This document shows, piece after piece, positions 20,893 to 35,800 of a stretch of DNA of 64,000 nt. The position numbers were made by a program, and so were the translations under genes. Every line of letters starts with the position of its first letter. Within the stretch, counting starts at the first letter, position 1. Under the pieces are notes generated by a model. The model did not search any database, was not told where the DNA came from, and saw only the letters and a program-made list of their open reading frames with translations. The DNA lies in contig OZ024928.1 of assembly GCA_964017235.1 (NCBI GenBank), positions 79,293,566 through 79,357,565 on the forward strand, given 5' to 3'. Source of the stretch: Sabellastarte sp. h YS-2021 (taxonomy: Eukaryota > Annelida > Polychaeta > Sabellida > Sabellidae).

Positions 20893-23800
20893 CTGTAACC
20901 ATAAAACATGTAATTCCATTTACAAAGAATTGGAGCCTTTGTAAACATTTAAATGCAGCCTAACACAATGTATATATAAGAGAAGATAGAGACCAATGTT
21001 ACAGATGTACTTCCCCGACTCCCCTCCCCCTTCAATGGCTGAAGTCACACCAGGACAGGCCCTCACTGAATTCAACATTGAGCTGGATTAGACCATTAGA
21101 CAGCTCAAAGTCCATTTGGCTTAAATGTGTCCTGCAAATTTGAAGCTACATGCACAGTTGTAGACTGTGGAACAGTTAAAATGTTTGAGACTGAAAAATC
21201 TTATAAGCAATGCCAAGACACCAGCCATTTCCAGAAACTCCCCAAAGCCTAATCAGTTCCAGATCCTCTTGGGTTAAACACATCCAGAAAATTTGGTAAA
21301 AATCCATGAATAGGTTTAGGCTGTGGAATACCCAAAGCTTTATGCCCACTGCTGCCAAAACCACTGACTGGACGGTGCACAGGACAATTATAAGCCCAAC
21401 CTTTATGTGCTGAAGTTAAAAAAAATAGCATCAGAGATGCCCGTAGCCCACAGCCTGGGGAAATAGTTTTTAATACCATGAGATATAGAAGTAGTGAAAC
21501 AGTACACAGATTGGGATACTTTCAGAGCACTGCATGTAAAGATTAAGTATTAAAACAAGGCAATTCAGCAAACTAAAAGTTATGAAGCTGTAAAATTTCT
21601 TAACTGGAGAATAGCTGTCAATGAAAATATCACAATTATGTGTGGTTTGAATGTTTTGAATATTACCCATACATACAGATGTGGCAAATACATGCTTACA
21701 TGTGGAGTTGCGGCAAAATCTGTGACTCGCTTGATGCAATACCATCTGTTACAATGGGAAGTTGCAAAAGTAAAACCCTTAATGAATTCTAATATGACTT
21801 TAACAGTGCTTAATCTACATCAAAAGACACCCAAAGATGCAACAACCAAGATTCAAGTAAAAAGATATGAGAGATATAAGAGAGAGATAAAATAGTATCA
21901 CATATGCCTGTAGAGAGATAAAATAGCATCAGATATGCAAGATCAAAGGTCAAATCCAGGTCACACCATGACGTTGCACATCTATAACCCCTGACCGATG
22001 TCCCTACCAAATATCAACTTCCTACACCTTATGGTTTCTGAAATATAGCCCGGACAAGCCATTTATAGGTCAAGGTCACTACGGAAAGGTCAAAGGTCAA
22101 ATCAAGGTCACACCATGACATTTTGCATCTACACACCCTAGCCAATGTCCCTACCAAGTATCAACTTCCTACACCTTACGGTTTCCGAGATATAGCCCCG
22201 ACAAGATTTTATAGGTCAAGGTCACTATGGCAAGGTCAAAGATCAAATCAAGGTCACGCCATGACGTTGCACACCTACAACCCCTAACCAATGTCCTTAC
22301 CAAGTATCAACTTCCTACACCTTACGGTTTCCAAGATATAGCCCGGACAAGGTTTTATAGGTCACCATGGCAAGGTCAAATATCCAATCAAGGTCACACC
22401 ATGATGTTGCACACTTACAACCCCTAAACAATGTCTTTACCATGTATCAACTTCCTACACCTTACGGTTTCCGAGATATAGCCCGGACAAGATGTTATAG
22501 GTCAAGGTCACTATGGCAAGTTCAAAGGTCAAATCAAGGTCACGCCATCACGTTGCACACCTACAACCCCTAACCAATATCCTTACCATGTATCAACTTT
22601 CTATACCTTATGGTTTCCGAGATATAGGCCGGAAAAGATTTTATAGGTCAAGGTCACTACGGCAAGGTTAAAGGTCAAATCAAGGTCAGACCATGATGTT
22701 GCACACCTTCTAACCAATGTCCCTACCAAGTATCAACTTCCTACACCATCCGGACACCATGGGTGAAAACAATACCCTGACAGCCCTTAAGGGCTGTGGG
22801 GTAACAAAACCAAAATATGATTTGACATTCACCTGTAGTTTCTTTATGTTCTCATCTCTCATTTGCTGGCATTCAATTTCTAAGGTATATAACTTTTCAA
22901 AGAATTCTTCCCCAAAGCTTGAAAAACCCTCTGGATCTACAAATAAAAAATAAGTTTAAAAGAAAGTCACAAGAATCACAGAACAGGCAGGAATTTTGCC
23001 ACTTTCTATAAGTAGGCAATGGCTGTCACAAATAAAGATATTGGTTTATACATTCCCTGTAGTTTAGAAAGTAGGAGACATTTTTGCCTCAAAATTCCCC
23101 AATTCTGGTAGAATTATACACAGTAGAATTACTGACACCAATTGTTAAAATGAAAAAATGAGATGCTGGAATAACATATATATTAGGAATAGCTGTCACT
23201 GGTTTATATGGTCAGCATATTTACTAGAACTGAATCAGTTTGGCACAAGAGCTCTAATTCGTAAGAATTGTGAGAGCAGCAGAAAAAAAAGTTACACTAT
23301 TAATGTACAGGATTCTTATTCAATATTACAAATCTCTTTTATTTTTTTATCTCCCGCCGGCCGATAGGCCCGGTACGGGAGATTATAAAATACCCTCCAT
23401 CCGTGCGTCCCTTCATCACGTTTTTACAAAAGCCTTTCTATCTCTTCAATATTATAGCTAGAGCTTCCACATTTGCAGGATAAATTCATCATTGGAAAAA
23501 CTTGCCTGGGAATCTTTTTCGGCTGATTCTGAAAAGCAAGATGGCCGCCACGGGTGTTAACAAGATGGCTGCCATGGTTTTTTTTTCGGGCGTTCTGCCA
23601 TGGGTATTTGCATGTATCATCACCAAATTGTATATGTAGCTTTATTATTTCAATACCTTGCTTGGTATTGATTTTTGCTTATGTCTTTTCATTTGATGCT
23701 GTTTTTTCAGACCTATTTCCATAGCTAAGTAATAGCAACGGTGGCTACTTTCAGTAAAGTGCCTACAAGATGGTACCATTTTTAGGGGTCTATCTTGATA

Positions 23801-26800
23801 GCTAAGTGAGTAATAGCTATTTTCTCTTTTTAACAATGACCAAAATGAGTAAGTTGCTTTTATCTTTGTAACTGTTACAATATTGGTTGTTGAACAACTC
23901 CTTCATGTACTATATCATGGTGAGGTTTCCAAGGCGTAGCACCATAGCTAGCTGAGTAATAGCTACACTAAGTTTAACATTTGACCATTGAGATTTGGAA
24001 ACTTTTGGCGGCCAGCTTGGATTTTATCGGAAAATGAAAAAATGTGAATATCTCGTAAACCGTAAGAGATAGAGCGATTTCGAGCGAATTTTTTACCCAT
24101 AGGGTAGTATAAGAGTGTCCTATGCAAAAGGGAAAAATTTCATTTTTGTCACTTTTGGAGGCTATCTTGGATTTTAGCAGAAAATAAATATTGAAAATAT
24201 CTTCAAAATGGTAATAGAGCGATTTCGAGCAAATTTTTGACTCACAGGGTAGTACAACAGTATCCTGTGCCTAGGGGAAAAACGTCATCTTGGATTTTAG
24301 CGGAAAATGAAAAATTGTGAATATCTTGGAAAGGTATTTCTTCCCCTGTAATGCTCGGCAGGAGATATATACCGCGGCAGTGGTCTTGTTTCAATGATGA
24401 AACATCCAACTGGGAAAAGTTATTTCATAATGATTTGCTTAATATAAACATACCACTTTCCTTAACCTCAAGTTTTGCCACAGCAGTTGCAATCTGTAAA
24501 AGAAATGTTTATGCATTAATTTACATAGTCACTATTCTGCAACTTCCTCTTTAAGGCAATTTCAGTTTGGTATAGCAAATAAATAGGTTTTCAACAAAAA
24601 AAAAAGATTTATAAAGATAAAACAGCATCAGAGATGCCCATACCCCACAGCCTGGGGAAATTTGTTTTCAACACTATGAGATACAAAGGAAGTGTACAAA
24701 GATCAGGAGACTATCAGAGCAGTGTCAGCTTGGTAGGTAGTAGCAACAAAAAATCAGACTCCTGAACCACACAAAATGTGTAGAATGTCAAGGTAGTCTG
24801 TTGCCTGACCTAAAAGAACTGAAAGAATAACTGAAAACTGACATTTTCAGCAATTACAAATTCTGCATCCCAGGGTGAAACTTTTTGAACAGTTTCTTGG
24901 ATTATTCTCCAAGTGTGAGCCATTAGACAACATTCATTTAACACTCTATAACAGTTCTAGAAAATACCTGTGGCTGATACTTCTTGAAAACCTTCAGGAA
25001 CTGACGTAATGCTTCTTCTGACGCAGTCACTTTTAAAGTTTCATATATTCGTAGTACTTCTGGAGAAACAATGCATTTTTTGGAATTCTGTAATGTTTTT
25101 TACTAAATAAGACATGTCAACAATGCAATAGCTGTAATAAAAAGAACTAGCAATAAAAAGCAATATTTACAAAATCAGTACCTACATTCAAAGGATGAGG
25201 TATTAATGTTGATAAAACAGATAAACAACTTGCTATCTAATCAATATAGAAATTAACCTGAAAAAATCTAATTTATGTACATACTAACCAAAGTCCATCC
25301 AATTAATGCATATGCTAACCTGACAGTATTTCATTCATGCACATACTAACCTGAGAGTATCTACTTCATATACAAACTAACCTTAAATGTACATACTAAC
25401 CTGACAGAGGACTACAGATTAGATTACTGGCATCTTTCTCAAACTCATTATATCCAGACCTAAAGAAAATCAAAAGCCATCCATTAGCACTACAGAATTT
25501 TTCAATTATATTTAAATATATTTTTAATATCAAAAATAAAATTTGTTATTAACATTTTTATGACATTAATTTAGATTTATTTGAAAAGTTCTTTATATTT
25601 TTGTGATCTCCATGATCTTGTGACCTTTTTCATTGTGAAATGAAAATGCTTCTATGAACTTTCACATTTTTAACATATTCTGTGAAAGATGTTAGAAGAG
25701 TTTAAAAATGGCAAACTTCCATGGTTGAGTAAGGTGAATTTTTTTTAAATCCTCAAAAAAGTGAGAATATTTGTGAAAAGTACACAGTTCAAATATAACT
25801 ACATGTACCTTTGTAACACAAATATGAAAGAGATTTGGTCAGTATACAAGGAACAACTTTTTTACCTAAAATAGAAGAAACTTTCATTGGTGCAGCATCT
25901 TTGCAACCAAATAGTGTGATTGTGCCATTTATTTCTACTTAAGACAACTTTTGGTTTTACACAATTAAAAAAAAAAAAAAATGAAGCACTGAAGATATAC
26001 ATTTAAATAAATTCTCTTGCAACAGTTAATACTTTGTAGTCTCTTTAATGGGTATAATCAATTTCTTTGGTGTTTATGCTTAGTGACAGTGTTTAACAAT
26101 CTATTGTTAGACAAGGAATCAGATACAAAGTAACACAACAGTGATATTGTGTTACCTCATTCAAGGATGTTGCCACTTCTATACACACAATAATTCTAGT
26201 TTCTACTTATACCTTGCTATTTCCTATGAAAAATAAAACTTTGTACATAAAATCAGGTTCTTCTTTTGACCACTTACTCTTAGTAAAACTTTTTATTATT
26301 ATTCTTTTTGGCAGTAATATTTGTTGGGTTTCAGAAACTACTTCTAATAATGAAAATATACTATTAGTGGCACTAAATCTACTTGTAAAATAAAACTTTG
26401 TGCATCAAATTAGGTTCTACCACTTTCTGTTAGTCAAACTTTTAGTTACTGTTGTTTTTGGCACTAATACTTGTTGGGTTTCAGAAACTACTTCTAATAA
26501 TGGAAATACACTACTAGTGGCTCTTCTGTGGGACCAAATCTACTGTACTTTCATGTATTTATGAAGTAAAATTAATTCCTTCTTCTTATCACTTACTTGA
26601 GAGATTTAAACAAGTTGTCAATATATTCCAATTGCAACTGATAAACTGTTTTGTGGTACCTCAGCTCTTCTCTGTATGTATTCTCCTAAAAATCAGGATG
26701 CAAAGAAACATTTAATCATCTATTTAAGATACAATTTCAATACACATGTGCTTTACAAAGAAAAGAATAAGTGTAGGTTTTCTCCTAAAAACCCCCAAAA

Positions 26801-29800
26801 GTAATGGGAAATTGAAGGAAGAGTCTCTATAAACCTATATGAAATCATAAAATCATAAGAAAAGAATTGGTCTATCAGCAATGAATCCTGTTAGGAGTAC
26901 GTGCATTATTTAGGCAGTTTATACATCATAGTGCTATCAAACAGAATGATGTAGAGAAACTGTAAGGCTTCAGTGATATTGGTTTTTACCTGTACTTTCC
27001 CTCTGAGTAGTAACAACCCATATGTTTAACTGTACTGTAGCAGTGAGTTGGAGTTACCTGAATTTTTAACAACTTAAAGGTTGTACATGGAAAACTGGTT
27101 TACCTTATTAAACCTATTGTAAACAATCAAAAGCAGTTATTCTTTTCATTATTAAATATTCAAAATTTGGCCAAGCTAATTCAAGATTATTCAGAATTCT
27201 AAAGACTGGCTACTTGATAAAATACCATGTACTGACCTGTATTTTAACCTCTTTTTAGCTTTGAGCTGTAATGAGTCTAATGACCTGTACTTTTTACCCG
27301 TGTTTTTACTTTTAGTTGTATTAACCTGTATTTTACCTGTGTTTTAGCTTTGAGATGGAATGACCGGTACTTTTTACTAGTGGGTAAATTGTTTGGCTGT
27401 GTGAATATCAATATTGAACGTAAAAATATTTTATTATCGGGCAATATTGGGGGTTTGATATTGTCTACCAAATATTCTGAATTCGGGAAACCAAAAATAT
27501 TTTATTTTAGTATATCCCGAACCACTAACACAAAGCAAAATTTATCAAAACAAAACAATGCAGTTTTCATCAAAAACGCATTGAAAATTTAAAAAAAATA
27601 GGAGTTAAAAGTGTACAATGTCTTCAGATTTGGGCTTTATTTCAAACATTGGTAGTGTAAGTTTACAGTTTTACTTAAACTGAAATACGTGTTTAGATCT
27701 CGATATCGGGAGTCCAGTCCCAAAGCAATATATATCGGCAATATCGATAAACGATTTACCCACTACTTTTTACCTGTGTTTTAGCTTTTAGCTACAGTAA
27801 CCTGTACTTTTCACCTGTGCTTTAGTTTGAGCTGTATGAATCTGTACTTTTTACCTATGTTTTAGCTTTTAGCTGTACGTACCTGTCTTATTTACCTGTG
27901 TTTTAGCTTTTAGTTGTAGTAATCTGTACTTTTTACCTATGTTTTAGCTTTTAGCTGTACGTACCTGTCTTATTTACCTGTGTTTTAGCTTTTAGCTGTA
28001 CGTACCTGTCTTATTTACCTGTGTTTTAGCTTTTAGTTGCAGTAATCTGTACTTTTTACCTGTGCTCTAGCTTTGAGCTATATTAACCTATACTTTTTAC
28101 TTCTGTTTTAGGTTTTAGTTGTATTAACCTGTACTTTTTACCTGTGCTTTAGCTTTGAGTTGTATCGATTTGTACTTTTTACCTGTGTTTTAGCTTTTAG
28201 TTGTATTAACCTGTACTTTTTACCTGTGTTTTAGGTTTTAGTTGTATTAACCTGTACTTTTTACCTGTGTTTTAGCTTTTAGTTGTATTAACCTGTACTT
28301 TTTACCTGTGTTTTAGGTTTTAGTTGTATTAACCTGTACTTTTTACCTGTGTTTTAGCTTTGAGTTGTATCGATTTGTACTTTTTACCTGTGTTTTAGCT
28401 TTTAGTTGTATTAACCTGTACTTTTTACCTGTGCTTTAGCTTTGAGTTGCATCGATTTGTACTTTTTACCTGTGTTTTAGCTTTTAGTTGTATTAACCTG
28501 TACTTTTTACCTGTGCTTTAGCTTTGAGTTGTATCGATTTGTACTTTTTACCTGTGTTTTAGCTTTTAGTTGTATTAACCTGTACTTTTTTACCTGTGTT
28601 TTAGCTTTGAGCTGTAGTAAGCTGATGACTTTGAGTAAACTCTCCACGGTTTCCCTAACCTGACCTGCTTTAGACTTGCTGACAGCAGGCAGTCTGGCCA
28701 TAACATTGTCCACTGACAACTCTTTCACCACTCGTTTCTTCAACATAGGCTGCAAATGGCAAAAAAACATGCTTAGTCCTTTCCTGTGACTAAAACAACA
28801 TCCATAGTAAATCGATGGCACAAGAAAAAGCATATTCCACATTCATATAAACCATCTCCATCGATACATACAACATGATTTAATACAAGACTACATGCAA
28901 ACACATCAAAAAGTCTCCATTTTCTGCTATTTTGGGTAAAAATTCAAGAACTAAAACATATGATTCTTACAGCAACTCACAGTTTATTAATTTTTGTAGT
29001 TTCAACTATTGTATATTAGTATCACAAAACGAATATGACAGAACATCTTAAACACATGGCAAATTGTAGGCAAGTTAACATGACTTTAATATTTTTTCAA
29101 TGACTTAAGTACTTAAATAAATCAGAGTGTAAAATACTCTATAGATATGAAATGGAGCTCAGAGTATTGTGAGTTAACGAGAAAACATAGACCCTGGTCA
29201 CAGTCACAAGGATAAGGAAACAACCATTTTTACTTATTTTCAATAATTTCTGTAAAATGCAACCTGTTTTGAACTGCATATCAAAAGAGTTTATCTTTGA
29301 ATTTCAGGGTATATTAAATGCGCAAAACATTTAACTGGGCTACTTCAAATCCATTAACTAATTACCAGTAACATAATGTCAGAATTTCATCTGATATGTT
29401 CTTGTCATCTAGTGTTATTTCTTCTATGGGCAAAATAAACCAGTCAGAAGAAAAAAAAAGAATAGGAATTTTTAAATTCATAAAAATATTCAGAATTCTA
29501 AAAAATATTACTGATAAATTAGATAAACAGACAGGAAGAAAGGAGATAATAGTATAAATATTTTAGTTGTGGATAAGCATAAAGGCACTATTTGTAGAAA
29601 AAACTATACATATAAAAAAATTGTTTGTGAAAAGTTCCAAAAAAAATATTAGTTTAAAACTTTTTTCTTAGAAATTTCCTTTTTCAGAGAAAATTCTAGG
29701 AATTAGAGTGTTCTAAGAATGTCACTCAATGTTGTAATACAAACAAGCCTGTGGTAAGGGTTAATGTAGTCATGATATTTAATCTAAAATCTACATGCTG

Positions 29801-32800
29801 CAAAGTTCACTTGGTCATTCAACTTTAAAATTCAGAATGATGTTTTACCCATGGAGCAGCTGGGACAAGGACACTGAGCTCCAGTAAATCTGGGAGGACC
29901 TCACTTAACAGGTTACATGCCTTGCTTGATTCACCTGAACATACAAGTTAAAACAACACCAATTAATCAAACTGTATCAAAAGAGACTGGCAGATTCACA
30001 CCATAAGGAAATTCACAACACTCTAAGCATTCTTCCATATACAGATGACAATATGGCAGTCACTGACTGTGAAGAATACATACACAGAAATACAGGAAGC
30101 TATTAGAGTTGGGGTTTCGTGAGGCAGTTAATGATTTGTACATCCACTGACCTTTTTAATAGCCCGTTAATGACAATAATGCTTTCCATAAAGTTACACT
30201 AAATGTCTTTGGACCAATAAGGACAGCAAAAAACTTATTCAGTATTTTTGATATATATTTTTCATTACTAGTCTTTTGGAGACACGTGTAATATGTTTTA
30301 CCACATGCAATATGGTATCCAGAACAGCTAGTTATTAGAGTAAGAAACTAAAATTTGCCAGAAATCAAAAATTTGCCACCTCTAAAACCTTAGTTAATTC
30401 TATGAAGAAAATAGTGCTTTGTCTTAAACTAAGCCTTGGTTTACTATACATTCGCAGATCTCACCTTTATTTTTATTTAGTATTTTCACATGTGGTGAAT
30501 TTCAGATATGTGGTGAATTTTAGATTTCTTACTCTATCAATAAGCATGTTACACAAACACTGATACCCTATTGAAAGAGTTGCACAACATTAACCATTAA
30601 TTAATGATTAATGATAGACAGTCTGTGGAGTTGTCTTTCACGGGTGTTCCTCCAGTTAGTAGTGTATATTGGTTTCCCCCACCTGAATTCCTCCCACTGG
30701 TTTCCCCCCTCCCCTTATGATACATTGTTTTACCCCCTTTGCATTTTTACAGAATTATGATTGTGAAGTAAATAAAGTAAAAATTATACACTTTATTTCA
30801 ACAAATAGACAGATTAATACATTATGTAAAAATATTTTATTTCAGGAAATACAGAGCACGTCTTTGAACCAAGTTAGAGAGTATGTGTAAAATATTATTC
30901 TTTGACAAGGTTGTTAAAGCCATAATCTGAGTACATTTCTATGATGTGGCATAGTTTGATCCAAGTACCAGAGCATATTTGAAATATTAATTAGGCTTTC
31001 ATAAGGTAGTTATGGACAATACCTGAGTATATTTCTGTCAGATGGAATTATTTGACCTAAATTCAGTGTATATTATTTATATCACTAAGGCAGTAAAATA
31101 TAAAGAGGGGTAAATCACTGTTTTATAGGGAAAAAACATTCCTTAGCGAAAAGAGGGAGGGGACAACCAGTGGGGGGAAATTGCTCAGGGGTAAATCATT
31201 GTCAGTCTTCAAATGTATTTGGTAAAATGGTAACCACAAGCTACTTTTATATTATCTTTAACATGTAACTGGATATATGATAAGACCTAATCAGACTGAT
31301 TTATACCTTTAGAATTATGAACTAATTGGTTTCTGAATAAATGTATAGACTCCACAAAGTACGTGAAGATAGGGAACTCATAAAAAATTTTTTGTTTATT
31401 CTTTACAAATGTTTTCAATCCTACTGAGAAATCACTATGCGTATTTATATCACAGTTTCATGCACGTACAAATGACGACAGAAACATGTCAGTTTTCTTT
31501 CACTTACAAAGATAGCACCATGAAAACAAAAATAGGAGAAAAGAAGCCACAAGAGGGAAAGCTCCATCGAGGCAGTACATGTAATTACAATGCCATCATC
31601 ACACATACGACCTACGTAATGAGCTAAAATAAAAACAATGCTAAAATGGAAGGAAAGAAGGGAAGCATGAAAGAAAGGGCAGACAAATCACATACTCTGC
31701 ATTATTGTAATTTCATTAAATAAACAATACTGCCGCAGTGGTTATCTCCTGCCTTAGGATCAGTAATAATGGAGAACTATGGGAGATATAAGTCCTTTGT
31801 AGCAAGATGACACCACTTGACATTGAAGAAGGGATCAAAGATCAAAGTCAGCAATCAGTCTATCAGTTGTTTTCACATTCGGAACTCAATGGAGTAATGA
31901 AAAGGGAGATATACGGCATTTTTAATAAGATAACCACATGTAACATGAAACATGTGATATGATTTTGTCATTTGAGTCATTTGTTTTTGAAACTAAATTA
32001 AATTACTACCATGCTAGCTTTCCTAGCCATGTATCTCTTCTGCAAATTTGATGATGCTAGCTGCAATATTTCCAGATTTAGACCATCCTTATGATTTTCA
32101 AACTATCGGCTATGGTGACCATTTTGTTTTTCGAAATGGGGGCAAAACTTTTCACATGCAAAACATTTGCAGTCAGGACTTTCCATGGGCTGTTTTTACA
32201 TTCCAAAGCTGTAGGACCAATAAGACAGGATAGATCAGGACGTTTTACTATTTTGACCCCATTTGGCTTTGAAGCAGAGGTGAAATGTCAAATTCAACAT
32301 TTGGAAAAGATTCCCGGGCCATGACTTCTTTTAAGTTGTTTTCACTTCCGAACCCCTATTAGCAATGATAAGGAAGATGTGAGGTCTTTTTAATCTTATA
32401 ATCCCATTTGACACTGAACATATGATATGGTGACCATTTTGTTTTTGAAACTGGGCCAAATTATTATCAGTCTAACTTTCCTAGCCATATATCTTTTTTC
32501 GCAAATTTGATGAACCTAGTTGCAATAATCCAAGTTTTAGAGCATCTAAATGATTTTGAAATTATTGGCTATGGTGGCCATTTTGTTTTTTAAAATGAGG
32601 CCAAAATTGTTCACAGGCAAAAGATTTGCAATCCTTGAACTTCCAATGAGCTGAGTTTACATTCTGAAACCGTAGGACCAATAATAAGGGAGATATAAGG
32701 AAGTTTGAATATGATGACCCCATTTAACCTCTAAGCAGGGGTCAAAGGTCAAATTCAACACCTGGAAAGATTCCCAGACCATGACTTCCAACAAGTAGTT

Positions 32801-35800
32801 TTCACATTCAGAACTCCTAACAGTAAGGGTAAGGGAGATATAAGGCCCTTTTAATAGTATAACTCCATTTGAAATTAGACATGTGATATGACTTCCAATC
32901 TGGTTTACAGTAACATTTTATTTCACCAGTTTACTGGTAAGCTTCGCATTACAGAAGATTCTTTCATGATGAGGTGTACAGAAAAATGTTTTTGTTGTTT
33001 TCACTAAAAAGTTATACTGAAATAATCTATGCCAGTCTTATTGGAATTAGTTACCATGATTTTAAACATGTCATGTGTACAAGTATGTATATTTTCAACA
33101 GATTTTAATTTATGATTTAGAAAAGTCACAAATTTCATGCTAAAATTTGAATTAATCTATGACTACAAGTTTTCTTGTTTAAATATATATTTACATATAT
33201 TTACTTACTGTACATGCATAAAAGACCGTTACTGTATATTTTAGATTTAAACAAGCACTCTGACGCATGCATTTATCTCCCGCATATAAATTAGATGTAC
33301 TAAAGATAGTGGAATATAAATTTTCTTGTGAGATGGAGGCACATGTAGAAGTGACAACAAGTTTAATGTTTGATTGCAATACTTTTAAAGACAAAAGGCA
33401 TTTACTCACTTTAGTAGCTATTACTCTGCCATCCAAAGAGCTACAGTTCTGCAACTTTATTATGCAGTAGATCAACCCAAAGTAGGTAAGGACGTATTTA
33501 GAAGAAATTGCCTATCTGTAACACTTTTAGAGATAAAAGATATTTACTTATTTTAGTGGCTATTACTCTGCCATCCAAAGAGCTACAGTTCTGCAACTTC
33601 ACTATGTGGTAGATCACCCAAAAGTAGGTGAATGACTTATTTAGAACAAATTGCCTACCTGTAATACTTTTAGAGATAAAAGACATTTACTCATTTTGGT
33701 AGCTATTACTCAGCTATCCAAAGAGCAACAGTTCTGCAACTTCGCTATGTGGTAGATCACCCAAAAGCAGGTGAATGACTTATTTAGAAGAAATTGCCTA
33801 CCTGTAATACTTTTAGAGATAAAAGACATTTGCTCATTTTAGTAGCTATTACTCAGCTATCCAAAGAGCTACAGTTCTGCAACTTCACTATGTGGAAGTT
33901 GCTAAGATTGCTATTACTCACTTATCTTTAGGCCTAAGTCCATAAAACCCCAAAAACTTTCGAGGGCGTGAAAATTCATTGAGTCAATTAATTTACAAAA
34001 AATCTGTAGCTGTAGTAGTTTTGGAGAAATCTGCGTGACTAACTAACGCACACACACACGCACACACAGGCATCATTTCATAATCTCCCTCCCGGGCTAA
34101 AGCCCGGCGGGAGATAATAACAATAAGAGATAACACTGAAATAAGTAACAATGAGAAAGGTAGGAACTAATGCTTTCACTGGATAACCACACTGAGTAAG
34201 AGAAGTGTAGCTGCTTATTTCCACATCAGCATAAGTCAATTGAAAATCTGCCAAAATTCATATCAGTTGCCTAGATTTTCATGGATTTTTCAGAATTCAT
34301 TCTACGTGAATTACTATAATTAATAATCACAGAGAAATACAGCACTATTTGAAGTATAGTTTATTTAGCTTTTAAATTGTAAAAAACTATAATACATACA
34401 ATAAAAATCAGAGATGAATTTTCTCAATGTACAATAGAAAATCAGTAAAAAGCCTTAGACATTCAATTATACAAATCAATAAAATTTATGGATCTAGTTG
34501 GGTCAGTCATAAATAATAAGTGGTATTTAAGCAACACTTCTTCATAAATTGCTTGAAACTGAATTAACGGAAAAAAAATTTCCTTACAAGTTTACAAATA
34601 TCACTGAAAGAAGCTGCCCATTCATGTTTAACATAAAAATTAAAGTACTAATTTAATACAAATAAAAATTCAATAAATTACAATAATTAACTCAATAATT
34701 AACAAAGTCACTTGTCTACCATTATCAGCCCACTAAAATATACACAGAATTAGGAATTAGGCAAAAATTAATCATTTTGTTCGTACAGGGTATGTTTTTC
34801 ATAAAATGGTTGCTTTTAAAGTAAAGTCACTTCCTCAACGTATTTAACTGACTAGCTGAATTTTCACTTTTACCGATGTCACATTCACAGTCAGTGCAAG
34901 TATTTAAACTTTATAATAATTTTTCTTTTAGCCATGAGGTTAATGACAGATTGATATCATAGTTTGTGTAGAAGGTCTAAAATTTGAGCACTGGACACAA
35001 ACTTTTCCATAATGCATTCGGTTGAGGTTTTCCTGCAGCCAGAGCCTCCATGCAGAGTTCATTGACACATGATAGCAGGATCTTTGCATTCTACAAATAG
35101 AGAATACAGTGGCAACATTAATTAATGTCATACATTTATGTCTAGCAAATGACTACATTTCATAGAATTATTGCGTGAATAAAAAGGATTCTAACAACTA
35201 AAATATTCTGTGAAATAGTTTAAAATTTTTCAAAATTATCTTCAAAAATTTGAGACAAAATAAGAGTAAATTAAAATATACAAAATAAAATATCTCAGAA
35301 CAGTGAATTCTTTTTATTGCACAAGGGGACAGAACAAGGTACATATGGCAACAGCTTGTGTAAATGTTCCATAAGGCTATGTCATTTTTATGTATCACTC
35401 AAGTTTACATGTTTTGTCATCATATTAAATAGTCTAAGACAATAGCCAAAATACCACACAGTTAAATATTTACTGAAAATTAGTGTGTTTTCAACTAATC
35501 AGCATTTCCACATAGGGGAATAAAATTCAATTGACGTGGTATATAATTTGCTGCTACACAAGGCAAAGCTGAAATCTCAGCTGAATCAGATCTACAGTTA
35601 GTCACTGGTGCTTAGGGCATGTAGGAGATTTCAGTCCTTATTTTTTTAATTAAAATCTATCACAGTTATGATGTTAATCTTTATTACCTCCACCAATGAA
35701 GTTATGTTTTACATATGTTCATTTGTCTGCCTTGTTTGTCTGTCTGTGTTTGCGATTAGTAATTTACTCTAAAAGTAATGAACTGATCTGTATAAAAAAT

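Noticed and set aside
22227-22573. 66-68 codon frames with shared sequence in family A arrays (also 39000-40200, 50000-50285, 56502-56780)
   Set aside because: Same monomer translated in each copy; no codon-level constraint visible.
30650-31200. Inverted C-rich/G-rich blocks as ends of a DNA element
   Set aside because: Arms match only loosely and no target duplication is visible.
35003-35090. This segment as exon of the coiled-coil gene joined to exon 7
   Set aside because: Phase allows it, but the exon at 43740-43896 also fits exon 7 with a better donor, and 34977-35090 gives the peptide gene a natural end with three further cysteines.
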